Assembly (NCBI GenBank): GCA_005778835.1
Contig: SXMG01000130.1
Span: 1 to 38,934, forward strand
Length of the DNA stretch: 38,934 bases
From: Actinomycetota bacterium
Lineage (GTDB): Bacteria > Actinomycetota > Actinomycetes > Actinomycetales > Microbacteriaceae
Direction of reading: 5' to 3'
Below the pieces are notes generated by a model that had not been told where the DNA came from, ran no database searches, and was given only the letters and a program-made list of their open reading frames with translations. A program made the position numbers and the translations under genes. Position 1 is the first letter of the stretch; the number at the start of each line of letters is the position of its first letter. Below, in pieces: positions 1-7,058 of the stretch.

Positions 1-485
1 AGGGCGATGCGCTGCCGCTGGCCGCCCGAGAGCTGGTGGGGCAGCCGGTCGGCGTGCTCGCTGAGGCGCACCTGTGCGAGTGCGTCGCTGACGCGCTGAC
101 GCTGCTCGGCCTTGTCGACCTTGCGCACGCGCAAGCCGTAGCCCACGTTGTCGGCGATGGTCATGTGCGGAAAGAGCGCGTAATCCTGAAACACGGTGTT
201 GACCATGCGGTCGAAGGGCGCCGCGCGCGTGACGTCGGTGCCGGCGATCGTGATCGACCCGCCGCTCGTCTCCTCGAAGCCGGCGATGAGGCGCAGCACG
301 GTGGTCTTGCCCGAACCCGAGGGGCCGAGCATCGAGAAGAACTCGCCCGACTCGACGGTCAGGTTCAGACTGTCGACCGCGAGGGTGTCGCCGAAGCGCT
401 TGGTGACGTCGATCAGGTGCACGGCGCCCTGACCCTCGTCGGGCGTGGCGGTACCGTTCGTGGTCGACGCGGAAAGGTCTGACAT
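1..485 (-). CDS. potA: ABC transporter ATP-binding protein, PotA-like (partial)
   Basis: N-terminal 161 residues of an ABC ATPase; the rest lies beyond the window's left edge. Visible motifs are the Walker A box GPSGSGKT (residues 54-61), a Q-loop Gln at residue 100 in VFQDYALFPH, and the signature LSGGQRQR (152-159), where the window starts. The DYALFPHMT and NVGYGLR stretches are typical of the spermidine/putrescine and related solute importer ATPases (PotA family), which energise uptake with two permeases and a binding protein. The ATG is at 483-485, with a strong GGAGGAG ribosome site about 10 nt upstream. It is the first gene of a leftward operon, divergent from a GntR regulator. PotA-type is likely; the exact substrate is not proven. 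Confidence 0.85.
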   Translation of the reverse strand, partial: MSDLSASTTNGTATPDEGQGAVHLIDVTKRFGDTLAVDSLNLTVESGEFFSMLGPSGSGKTTVLRLIAGFEETSGGSITIAGTDVTRAAPFDRMVNTVFQDYALFPHMTIADNVGYGLRVRKVDKAEQRQRVSDALAQVRLSEHADRLPHQLSGGQRQRIA

Positions 486-527
486 TGCGGCGGCACTCCT
501 CCGAGACATCGTTGTGGTCGGTGCGAT

Positions 528-545
528 AACTGTAAACGTATAGTT
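528..545. promoter_or_regulatory. Candidate operator between potA-like gene and GntR regulator
   Basis: Imperfect inverted repeat AACTGTA-AACG-TATAGTT; 6 of 7 arm positions pair. It lies in an A+T-rich patch within the divergent intergenic region. The location suits binding by the adjacent GntR protein to control the transporter operon, itself, or both. This is inference from position and symmetry only. Confidence 0.4.
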
Positions 546-613
546 TCATATCTTTTGTTTCGATCGCGTAACGGCCGAGTATCGATCACAGGTCAGTGCC
601 CCAGAATGAGCCC

Positions 614-1450
614 ATGACCCTCCGCAGCGCTGCGCCCCGATCGGGTCGCCCTACGCGCCTGCACAGCGCCGTCTTCCAGCCGATCGGCGATGAGGGCCGT
701 GCCGCGCTGGTCGAGCGCCGCATCGCCGAGGCCATCATGGGCGGCGTGCTCTCGGCCGGCGAACGCCTGCCGGCCGAGCCCGAGCTCGCCGCGGCCTTCG
801 GGGTCGCCCCCGCCACCGCTCGCGAAGCCCTGTTGGTGCTGCGCGAGCGCGGCCTCATCGTCACGCGCCGCGGCCGCAACGGCGGCAGCTTCGTCGCCGA
901 TAGCGCCGACCCCGTGCAGTTCGCCACCCGCGCGCTGCTCGACAGCTCACGCGTCAGCCTGCGCGACGCCGGCCAGCACTATGTCGCGATCACGGCAGCC
1001 TGCGTCGACCTCGCCGCGCGACGCGCCGACCCCAGCGAGATCTCGAGCATTCGCGCACGACTCGAGCGCGTCGACGACCACGATCTCGCCGCGTGGCGCC
1101 GCGCCTCCGACGATGCCGTCATCGAGCTCGCGGCCCTCAGCCAGTCGGCACGTCTCACGCGCGAGCAGATGAAGCTGCAGGGCGAGTTCTCGCCGCTGCT
1201 CGCCCTCATCGACACCGATGCGACCAGCCGCCGCGCGAGCCGCGACCATCTGCTCGATGTGCTGAGCGCCGTCGGCACGGCCGATGCCGAGGCCGCGACG
1301 GCTGCACTGCGCGAGGGCACCCGCTTCATGATCGACTGGCTCATCGCCTACCGTGAACGGCACGGAGCCGCCATCACCGCCCCCATCGCGACCGTTCCGG
1401 CGTCGCCGGCCCCGGCCGCCTCAACCCGCCCCGAGAGGAGCAGACCGTGA
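614..1450 (+). CDS. GntR family transcriptional regulator (FadR/FCD type)
   Basis: Winged-helix DNA-binding domain at about residues 20-90 with the GntR signature region (GERLPAEPELAAAFGV, then ATAREAL and a GLIVTRRGRNGG wing). An all-helical C-terminal region of about 150 residues follows, consistent with an FCD effector-binding domain. FadR-type GntR proteins bind a small carboxylate or similar ligand and release their operator. The ATG at 614 was chosen; an in-frame GTG at 596 would add six residues, and neither has a convincing ribosome site. The gene is divergent from a polyamine-type ABC transporter and overlaps the next gene by 4 bp, so it probably regulates this locus with its Cache-domain partner. 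The extreme C terminus is Pro/Ala rich and probably disordered. Confidence 0.88.
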   Translation: MTLRSAAPRSGRPTRLHSAVFQPIGDEGRAALVERRIAEAIMGGVLSAGERLPAEPELAAAFGVAPATAREALLVLRERGLIVTRRGRNGGSFVADSADPVQFATRALLDSSRVSLRDAGQHYVAITAACVDLAARRADPSEISSIRARLERVDDHDLAAWRRASDDAVIELAALSQSARLTREQMKLQGEFSPLLALIDTDATSRRASRDHLLDVLSAVGTADAEAATAALREGTRFMIDWLIAYRERHGAAITAPIATVPASPAPAASTRPERSRP

Positions 1451-2166
1451 GCATCCACCCCTTGACGCCCGCGTCGCGCACCGCCGCCGAGCATCCGGTC
1501 GAGCTCGTGACCGAGTACTTCGCCCGAGCGATCGATGCGCTGGCCGACTGGCGCGAGCAGCTCTCCACCGAGATCGCTGCGGCCCGAGCGGATGCTCCGC
1601 TCACGACCGACCGCCTCGACGAGCTCGTCGAGCCCTCGGCGCTGCGCCTCTTCGACACCGTCGACCTGCCGGTCTACGGCTCAGGGTTCATCGCCGCGCT
1701 CGACTCGCTCGCCGACGCCAACAGTCACCTCGCCTGGTGGCAGGGGCCCGAGCGCGCGCAACTGGTGCTCGCCTCGCAATCGATCAACAAAGAGCACATC
1801 GACTACAGCGAGCTCGAGTGGTACCGCGTTCCCTTCCAGACCGGTCAACCCCACGTCGCGGGGCCCTACGTCGACTACCTGTGCAGCGATGAGTACACGA
1901 TCACGGTCGCCGCACCCGTGCACATCGACGAGGTGTTCGTCGGTGCCGTCGCCCTCGATCTGCTCATCGACCGCGTCGAGCGCGACCTCACGCCGCGCCT
2001 CGCCGCGTTCGGCGACGACATCTCGATCGTCAACGGAGTGGGCCGGGTGCTGCTTTCGACGAGCCCCGCGCGCGCGACCGGAGACACGATTCGCGGCGAC
2101 GATCTCGACGCCTTCGAGCGATTCGCCTGCCCGGGCATGGCGCTCGACGTGCTCATCGCGCGCTAG
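1447..2166 (+). CDS. Soluble Cache (PDC) domain protein, putative cytoplasmic ligand sensor
   Basis: 239-residue protein starting with GTG, overlapping the GntR stop by 4 bp (GTGA), with a GAGAGGAGC ribosome site. The central segment has the layout of a double-Cache/PDC fold: LEWYRVPFQTGQPHVAGPY, then a strand-rich ITVAAPVHIDE, then VFVGAVALDLLID. Cache domains are normally extracytoplasmic sensors in chemoreceptors and histidine kinases and bind amino acids, amines or carboxylates. Here there is no signal peptide, membrane segment or output domain. The tight coupling to a GntR regulator beside an amine-type importer suggests it binds the transported compound and informs the regulator. That role is inference; the fold call is fairly secure. 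Confidence 0.75.
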   Translation: MSIHPLTPASRTAAEHPVELVTEYFARAIDALADWREQLSTEIAAARADAPLTTDRLDELVEPSALRLFDTVDLPVYGSGFIAALDSLADANSHLAWWQGPERAQLVLASQSINKEHIDYSELEWYRVPFQTGQPHVAGPYVDYLCSDEYTITVAAPVHIDEVFVGAVALDLLIDRVERDLTPRLAAFGDDISIVNGVGRVLLSTSPARATGDTIRGDDLDAFERFACPGMALDVLIAR

Positions 2167-2171
2167 ACGCC

Positions 2172-3134
2172 TCACCCCACGAGCACGCCCGCGAGCCACG
2201 TCAGGTAGGGGATGCCCAGCACGAGGTTGACCGGAAACGTCACCCCGATGCTCGCGGCGAGCGGCATGGCGAGGTTCGCTTCGGGCAACGCGAAGCGCAC
2301 GGCGGCCGGCGCCGCGATGTACGAGGCGCTCGCGCACAGGATGGCGAGCACGACTGCGCCGCCCTGACCGAGGCCCGCGAGCACGGCGACGCCGACGACT
2401 GCACTGCCGATGACGAACGGGAAGAGCGCCGCGAAGACGAGCAACCCCGGCCCCGCTTCGCGCAGCGACCGCAGCCGCAGGCCGGCCTCGATGCCGAGAC
2501 CGAGCAGGAAGAGCGCGAGCACGCCGCGGAAGGGCTCGTCGAAGAAGCCCTGCACCCCCGCGTAGCCTCCGTCGCCGATCGCGTAGCCGAGCAGCAGACC
2601 GCCCGCGAGCAGCACGATCGACTTGCCGGCCAGCACTTCGTGCACCGTGCCTCCCCACGAGACGCGACCCTCGGCGCCGCGGCTCGCGAGCAGAATGCCC
2701 ACGACGATGCCCGGAATCTCGAGAACCGTGAGCAGCGTCGGCGCATAGCCCGGGTAGTCGATGCCCGAACTGTCGAGAAACACGAGCGCCGCCGTGAAGG
2801 TCACGAGCGAGGTCGAGCCGTAGTGCGCCGCCACGCTGCCGCGGTCGAGAGGGCCGAGGCGCGTCATGACCCGCAGCGCGCCGTAGGCCACGAGGGGCAC
2901 GATCACCCCGAGCACGAGGGCGAGGGCGACCGGACCAGCCACCTCGGCGAGGGTCGCAGAGCGCAGGGCGACACCGCCCTTCACGCCGATCGCGAGCAGC
3001 AGGTAGATCGAGATCGACGTCGTGAGCGCCTCGGGCAGCCGCAGGTCGCTGCGCACCGCGACAGCGACGAGGCCGAGTACGAAAGCGAGCACGGGGGCCG
3101 AGAGCAGGTTGGCGGCGGCGGTCTCGAGAATCAC
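2172..3134 (-). CDS. sbtA: SbtA-type sodium-dependent bicarbonate permease (DUF897)
   Basis: 320-residue, very hydrophobic protein with about ten membrane segments in two halves. The first half shows the family's ISIYLLLAIGVKGGVAL region and the AAHYGSTSLVTF stretch; the second half repeats the arrangement (LFLLGLGIEAGLRL, then CASASYIAAPAA). Family members import bicarbonate with sodium in cyanobacteria and occur widely in heterotrophs. The start is GTG at 3132-3134. The gene is convergent with the Cache gene (5 bp apart) and divergent from a small winged-helix gene. No SbtB-like PII partner is visible. Family assignment is confident; the substrate in this organism is inferred. Confidence 0.85.
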   Translation of the reverse strand: MILETAAANLLSAPVLAFVLGLVAVAVRSDLRLPEALTTSISIYLLLAIGVKGGVALRSATLAEVAGPVALALVLGVIVPLVAYGALRVMTRLGPLDRGSVAAHYGSTSLVTFTAALVFLDSSGIDYPGYAPTLLTVLEIPGIVVGILLASRGAEGRVSWGGTVHEVLAGKSIVLLAGGLLLGYAIGDGGYAGVQGFFDEPFRGVLALFLLGLGIEAGLRLRSLREAGPGLLVFAALFPFVIGSAVVGVAVLAGLGQGGAVVLAILCASASYIAAPAAVRFALPEANLAMPLAASIGVTFPVNLVLGIPYLTWLAGVLVG

Positions 3135-3215
3135 GGGGGCGGCTCCGGTGGTCGCATCAGACAGGTGAAGTGCAGTTCATGCGTTGAGCACTATACATGC
3201 AATCTGCTTCACGTG

Positions 3216-3230
3216 TTGACGCGGAGTCAA
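3216..3230. promoter_or_regulatory. Inverted repeat / promoter region between sbtA and HTH gene
   Basis: Perfect inverted repeat TTGAC-GCGGA-GTCAA. Its left arm can act as a -35 element (TTGACG) for the rightward gene, whose -10-like CACAAT at 3241-3246 ends 6 nt before the ATG at 3253 (19-nt spacer, rather long). The repeat is a natural candidate operator for the small winged-helix protein encoded next to it. Confidence 0.4.
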
Positions 3231-3252
3231 CCGGGCCTGGCACAATGGCCGA

Positions 3253-3531
3253 ATGTCGTCGTGGACCTTCCTCACCCACCATGCGCACGTGCTGCTCGAG
3301 GTTGCGAAGAATCCCGATGCGACGGTGCAGCAGCTCGCCGACGAGATCGGCATCTCGACGCGGTCGACCGTCACGATCCTCGGCGACCTCGCGGCCACCG
3401 GCTACCTCGAGCGCGAGCGCCGCGGCCGGCGCAACCACTACTCGGTGGTTCCGACGGCGCCGCTCCGGCATCCGTCGAATGCGGGGCACACGGTCGGCGA
3501 CCTCATCTCGGCGCTCGCCGAACTGCGCTGA
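3253..3531 (+). CDS. Small winged helix-turn-helix regulator (MarR/ArsR-like)
   Basis: 92-residue protein that is essentially one winged-helix domain: helices around residues 5-20 and 24-35 (ATVQQLADEIGIS), recognition helix 36-50 (TRSTVTILGDLAATG), and a basic wing (LERERRGRRNHYSV). There is no effector domain, metal-binding cysteines or transmembrane segment. The short C-terminal helix may allow dimer formation. Divergent transcription from the sbtA-like permease and the inverted repeat between them suggest it controls that permease. Its ligand, if any, is unknown. Confidence 0.75.
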   Translation: MSSWTFLTHHAHVLLEVAKNPDATVQQLADEIGISTRSTVTILGDLAATGYLERERRGRRNHYSVVPTAPLRHPSNAGHTVGDLISALAELR

Positions 3532-3569
3532 GCACCCGAACCGGTCTCACCCGGCAGTAGGCTCGCACC

Positions 3570-3710
3570 ATGTCAGATCACGACGATCGCCCCGTCGGCT
3601 TCATGGGCCGCGTGCGCAACATGAAGGTGCTCACCTGGGTGCTGATTCTCGGCCTCATCGGCCTCACCGTGAGCGGTACGACGCTGCTCTTCGTGCTGCT
3701 GAACGGCTGA
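3570..3710 (+). CDS. Small single-span membrane protein (46 aa)
   Basis: Short ORF beginning MSDHDDRPVGFMGRV and ending FVLLNG. It has a charged N terminus followed by one hydrophobic segment (about residues 20-44), so it is probably a single-pass membrane protein with its N terminus inside. A -10-like TAGGCT at 3558-3563 ends 6 nt before the ATG, and there is no Shine-Dalgarno sequence, which suggests a leaderless message. It converges with the SHOCT-domain gene. I do not recognise a family. Confidence 0.6.
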   Translation: MSDHDDRPVGFMGRVRNMKVLTWVLILGLIGLTVSGTTLLFVLLNG

Positions 3711-3722
3711 CGAGCGCGGGCG

Positions 3723-3995
3723 CTACCCGAGAATCGCGGCCTTCTTCGCCTCGAACTCGTCGGGGGTCAGGATGCCCGCATCGCGCAATTCGCCCAGCTG
3801 CTTGAGCTGCTCGAGCGTCGCGCTCATGTCGTTCGCCGGTGCAGGTGCGGCGGCCGCGGATGCAGGTGCCGGAGCGACGGCTGCAGCAGGGGCAGCCGCC
3901 GTCTGCTGGGCCCACTGCGCCTGCTGACGGCGCGAGACCTTGTTGTGCACCGAGCTGGCGACGGCGGCGTGGGTGGCGGTGCGGAGCAGTCTCAT
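3723..3995 (-). CDS. SHOCT domain-containing protein
   Basis: 90 residues. An Ala/Pro-rich linker (about residues 33-54) leads to a C-terminal SHOCT motif (LEQLKQLGELRDAGILTPDE, then FEAKKAAIL). SHOCT is a short helical module usually found at protein C termini and thought to mediate oligomerisation or protein interactions. The ATG is only 2 nt after the stop of the upstream DUF6325 gene, with a GAGAAGG ribosome site inside that gene's last codons, so the two are translationally coupled. The N-terminal part is basic and shows no enzymatic motif. Confidence 0.8.
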   Translation of the reverse strand: MRLLRTATHAAVASSVHNKVSRRQQAQWAQQTAAAPAAAVAPAPASAAAAPAPANDMSATLEQLKQLGELRDAGILTPDEFEAKKAAILG

Positions 3996-3997
3996 GG

Positions 3998-4444
3998 TCA
4001 GTCCTTCTCAGTCTCGTCGATCGCGGCGACGAGCGCCTCGACCTCGATGGGTCCTTCGGCGAGCAGCACGGCGCCCTCGTTCTGCCACGCGGCGAGCGCC
4101 GAGATCATCGACAGCTCTTCGTAGATGACGACCACAGCGACCGCGCCGGGCGACATCGCCTCACCGATCTCGTGAATGTCGTCGTCGTCGAGCAGGTACG
4201 AGGCAGCGCCGTCGAAGAAGGCCATGTCGACGCCGTCGATCTCGCCGAGGTCGTGGGCGGGCGTCGTGACGACGTGCCCGTCGGCGTTCTTGGTGAGGAA
4301 CTCGATGTCGAGCACGAGGATGCGCGCAGCATCCGACAGCTCGACGATGCGGCGGAAGCCCGCCCCCGTGACCTTTCCGTCGGGGAACTCGATGACGACG
4401 TAGTCGATCGGTCCGAGGCGCTCGTACTCGTCTGCAGCGGCCAT
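3998..4444 (-). CDS. DUF6325 family protein
   Basis: 148 residues, soluble, alpha/beta. It opens MAAADEYERLGPIDYVVIEF and has the family's PDGKVTGAGF and LVLDIEFLTK segments, an acidic middle (YLLDDDDIHEIGE), and a final IYEELSMISALAAW region. DUF6325 proteins are small, of unknown function, and commonly paired with a SHOCT protein, as here. The ATG was chosen because AAGGAG lies just upstream; a longer frame running upstream has no ribosome site and overlaps the divergent sigma-factor gene. Together with the SHOCT gene it forms a two-gene leftward operon. Confidence 0.75.
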   Translation of the reverse strand: MAAADEYERLGPIDYVVIEFPDGKVTGAGFRRIVELSDAARILVLDIEFLTKNADGHVVTTPAHDLGEIDGVDMAFFDGAASYLLDDDDIHEIGEAMSPGAVAVVVIYEELSMISALAAWQNEGAVLLAEGPIEVEALVAAIDETEKD

Positions 4445-4570
4445 GAGGGCTCCTTCGCTCGCGCTCAGCGTAGCCATGCGAGGCGGCGGGATACCAGGCA
4501 TGAAGGCTGTGAACTGAGCGCGCATCTCTGAGTGCTGACATCTCGACGACGCAGCCGGACATGGTGCAGT

Positions 4571-5134
4571 GTGAGCACCGTGACCGACGCCGAGCGCGAG
4601 CAGCGCTTCCGCACGCTCGCCGAGCAGATTCTCGAGCCCGTGCGGCGCTATCTGGTGCGGCGCACCGACGCCGCGACGGCCGACGACGTGCTGAGCGAGA
4701 CGCTGCTCGTGTGCTGGCGACGGCTGGACGACGTGCCCGGCGGCGACGAGGCCGTGCCATGGGCGTTCGTCGTCGCGCGCAACCTGCTCGCCAACGCGCA
4801 GCGTGCCGAGCGTCGCCGGGGCCGGCTGACCGCGAAGATCATCGCGCTCGACCCGCCCGCATCCGTCGTCGAGTTCGAACCGGCAGACGGCGATGCGCAC
4901 GCGGTGCGGGATGCCCTCACGCGGTTGCGCCGCGACGACGCCGAGCTGCTGCGCCTGTGGGCGTGGGATGGCCTCGAGAGTCCGCAACTGGCGACCGTGC
5001 TCGGCATCAGCGCGAACGCCGCCGCTCTCAGGCTGAGCCGGGCGAAAGCGCGATTGAAGACCGAGCTGCTGACATCGGCGCCGCCTGCCGGACATGTCGA
5101 GGCAGAGGAAGGGAGCACCGATGCACGACGATGA
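4571..5134 (+). CDS. RNA polymerase sigma factor, ECF (sigma-70) family
   Basis: 187 residues. The region-2 segment runs from about residue 12 to 80 (LEPVRRYLVRRTDAATADDV, then LSETLLVCWRRLDDVP, then WAFVVARNLLANAQRAERRR). The region-4 segment is at about 120-170 (ALTRLRRDDAELLRLWAWDG, ESPQLATVLGISANAAALR, LSRAKARL). It recruits RNA polymerase to alternative promoters. GTG at 4571 was chosen; GTG at 4580 is an alternative. The downstream membrane-protein gene starts within its 3' end (14-bp overlap), the usual arrangement of an ECF sigma factor with its regulator. The ECF subgroup cannot be fixed from the sequence alone. Confidence 0.88.
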   Translation: MSTVTDAEREQRFRTLAEQILEPVRRYLVRRTDAATADDVLSETLLVCWRRLDDVPGGDEAVPWAFVVARNLLANAQRAERRRGRLTAKIIALDPPASVVEFEPADGDAHAVRDALTRLRRDDAELLRLWAWDGLESPQLATVLGISANAAALRLSRAKARLKTELLTSAPPAGHVEAEEGSTDARR

Positions 5135-5723
5135 CCGCCTGCTGCGCGAGCGGCTGGGGAACGCCGACCCGGCACGCGACCTCGCTCCCCTCCCGCCGAC
5201 GTGGCTCGACCACAGGATGGAGCAGCTCATGACCGACCAGACCCCTCTCGCCCCGATCGCCGATGTGCGCCGCAGCCCCGCGATGCGCCTCTGGGTGCCG
5301 ATCGCGATCGCCGGCACAGCGGCCGCGGCGGCCGTCGCCATCGCGGTGCCGCTCATGCTCGGCGGCACGCCCACCGTCGAGCCTCTCGCGCTGCCCGAGG
5401 GCGGCGGACTCGCGAGCGGCAGCTGCCTGCCCGTGACCCCTGAGGGGCTGCTCGATCAGGAGCAGGCGTTCGCCGCACGCGTGCTGACCGTCGAGGGCGA
5501 TGTCGTGACGTTCGAAGTCACCGAGCGCTTCGCGGGCGAGGTGGCCGACCGGGTCACCGTGCCGCAGGTCGACGAGCTGACGAGCGACTTCTCGCTCGTG
5601 CCGTTCGCGACGGGCGACGCCGTTCTCGTGGCCGCCACTGACGGCACCGTGACCGGATGCGGGCTCAGCGGTGCCGACACCGCCGAGCTACGCGCCGTCT
5701 ACGACGCGGCGTTCGGCGGCTGA
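5121..5723 (+). CDS. Single-span membrane protein, putative anti-sigma partner
   Basis: 200 residues. About 55 cytoplasmic residues (MHDDDRLLRERLGNADPARD...) are followed by one transmembrane helix (WVPIAIAGTAAAAAVAIAVP, about residues 57-80). An extracytoplasmic domain of about 115 residues follows, with two cysteines (in GSCLPV and TGCGLS) that could form a disulfide. The ATG at 5121 has a GGAAGGGAG ribosome site and overlaps the sigma-factor gene. Topology and position fit an anti-sigma factor, but the usual zinc-binding HxxxCxxC motif is absent, so this role is inferred from context. The outer domain resembles no family I can name. Confidence 0.7.
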   Translation: MHDDDRLLRERLGNADPARDLAPLPPTWLDHRMEQLMTDQTPLAPIADVRRSPAMRLWVPIAIAGTAAAAAVAIAVPLMLGGTPTVEPLALPEGGGLASGSCLPVTPEGLLDQEQAFAARVLTVEGDVVTFEVTERFAGEVADRVTVPQVDELTSDFSLVPFATGDAVLVAATDGTVTGCGLSGADTAELRAVYDAAFGG

Positions 5724-5746
5724 GACAGAGGTTGCCGGGTCTCGAG

Positions 5747-5785
5747 CGGGTGGACGGCGCCACGGTGGTTCGCGCCGCCCACCCG
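5747..5785. terminator. GC-rich hairpin between convergent genes
   Basis: CGGGTGG-a-CGGCGC pairs with GCGCCG-CCCACCCG across a loop of about 11 nt, a 13-bp stem with one bulge. It sits between the ends of the sigma/anti-sigma operon and the DoxX gene and probably terminates both. There is no T-run, as is common in high-GC actinomycetes. Confidence 0.55.
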
Positions 5786-5796
5786 GTCTCGAGGGC

Positions 5797-6387
5797 TTAG
5801 ACCAGCCAGGGTGCTCGTTGCACGATGCCCAGCCGCTTCCAGGCCTTGCCAGCCCCCCACGTGTCGCCGGCCGACAGCACGGCGACGACGATCAACGACA
5901 GCGCGTAGATGACGTGATAGTTCACGATCGGGTTCGTCGATCCCGCGTTGAACGATGCAGGCCACTCGGCGAGGTACATCAGCAGCAGAACGAGTGTTCC
6001 GGCGACGGCGCTCACGCGCAGGCCGATGCCGAGCATGACGGCCGTGCCGATGGCGAGCATCGCGATCATGAAGAGAACGTCGGTCGCGGGGCTCGCGATC
6101 GACGCGAAGAACGGCTTGAGCGGGCCCTGCACAGCATCGCCGGTCAGGAAGCCCTGACTCGGGGTGCCGCCGTTGATCCACGCCCTCTCGGGCGGGGTGG
6201 CGTAGCCGAGCCCGAAGGTCTTGTCGAGAAACGCCCACAAGAAGATGAACCCGGTGGCCAGCCGCAGCGCAGCGAGTGCGCGGCGGCCGGCCTCGGGTCG
6301 CACGAGGTCGCGTTCAGTAGCGAGGCGATCGGGCGCGAGGGTCGTCACCGGCTCACCGGGTAGGGCGGCGGCAGAAGAGGTCATCAT
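5797..6387 (-). CDS. DoxX family membrane protein
   Basis: 196 residues with four predicted membrane segments: RLATGFIFLWAFLDKTFGLG, DVLFMIAMLAIGTAVMLGIG, SAVAGTLVLLLMYLAEWP, and HVIYALSLIVVAVLSAGD. The LRLATGFIFLWAFLDK start and the internal LYMAEWP-like motif are typical of the DoxX/DoxD group, small membrane proteins linked to quinone or thiol redox processes. The first of two consecutive ATGs (6387) has a GAGGAC ribosome site 6 nt upstream. The region between the first and second spans (ATPPERAWINGGTPSQGFLT) is a sizeable outer loop found in this subgroup. The substrate is unknown. Confidence 0.8.
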   Translation of the reverse strand: MMTSSAAALPGEPVTTLAPDRLATERDLVRPEAGRRALAALRLATGFIFLWAFLDKTFGLGYATPPERAWINGGTPSQGFLTGDAVQGPLKPFFASIASPATDVLFMIAMLAIGTAVMLGIGLRVSAVAGTLVLLLMYLAEWPASFNAGSTNPIVNYHVIYALSLIVVAVLSAGDTWGAGKAWKRLGIVQRAPWLV

Positions 6388-6521
6388 GTTGTCCTCAGAA
6401 CGACAATGGGCGGACGGACCGCTGCCGAGGTCTGGGGCAACTGAGCGAACCGTAGCACGCCGGCGGGTCTGCCGGGTATATCGTGAGCGCATTCGCGACG
6501 ATTCGACGAAAGGCGCCGCTC

Positions 6522-6923
6522 ATGATCCGCTTCCTCATCCGCCTGGCGATCTACGTCGGCACGGCTGCTCTCGCCCTGCTCGTCGCCTCGTGGCTGCTGC
6601 CCGGGTTCGGGCTCTCGCTCTCGGGCTTCATCATCGCCGTCGCCGTGTTCGCGCTCGCGCAGAGCATCCTGACCCCCTTCATCGTGAACATGGCGCGCAA
6701 GTACGCACCGGCCGTTCTCGGGGGCATCGGGCTGGTCTCGACCTTCGTGGCGCTGCTGCTCGCGAGCCTCTTTCCGGGCGGCATCACGCTGAGCGGCATC
6801 GACACGTGGGTGCTCGCGAGCCTCATCGTCTGGCTCATCACGGCGCTCGGCGGGTGGCTGCTGCCGCTGCTCTTCCTGCGCGGCAAGCTCGCCGACTCCA
6901 GTAGCACCACGACGACATCCTGA
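6522..6923 (+). CDS. Phage holin family IV-type membrane protein
   Basis: 133 residues with four membrane spans (about residues 3-24, 29-50, 60-80 and 90-115) and a Ser/Thr-rich C-terminal tail. The RFLIRLAIYVGTAALALLVA and SILTPFIVNMARK segments match the short four-helix proteins annotated as phage holin superfamily IV, which are widespread chromosomal proteins with no known lytic role. The ATG at 6522 was preferred over an upstream GTG (6483) because the protein then begins directly at the first hydrophobic helix; AAAGG lies about 9 nt upstream. There is no phage gene around it. Confidence 0.75.
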   Translation: MIRFLIRLAIYVGTAALALLVASWLLPGFGLSLSGFIIAVAVFALAQSILTPFIVNMARKYAPAVLGGIGLVSTFVALLLASLFPGGITLSGIDTWVLASLIVWLITALGGWLLPLLFLRGKLADSSSTTTTS

Positions 6924-6959
6924 CGGGCACGTCGGCCCAGAGAACCATCAGCGCGCACC

Positions 6960-6981
6960 GATGCGCTCGTCGGCGCGCATC
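6960..6981. terminator. Hairpin after holin-like gene
   Basis: GATGCGC and GCGCATC form a perfect 7-bp stem around an 8-nt loop, 37 bp after the holin-like stop codon and before the PadR gene. It is a plausible weak terminator without a T-run. Confidence 0.35.
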
Positions 6982-7058
6982 CAGGTGGCGTGCGTACTGT
7001 GAGAACGCGTGAGGGACGCCGTTCGACGCTCCCCCGCCATCGCGTGAAGGGAACCGCT

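Noticed and set aside
1681-2658. 325-codon minus-strand frame over the Cache and sbtA genes
   Set aside because: It covers parts of two convincing genes on opposite strands and has no recognisable content.
6476-6482. TATATC as a promoter -10 for the holin-like gene
   Set aside because: No acceptable -35 at 16-18 nt and poor spacing to the start.
6522-6923. Holin-like protein as evidence of a prophage
   Set aside because: This four-helix family is common on actinobacterial chromosomes, and no other phage gene is present.
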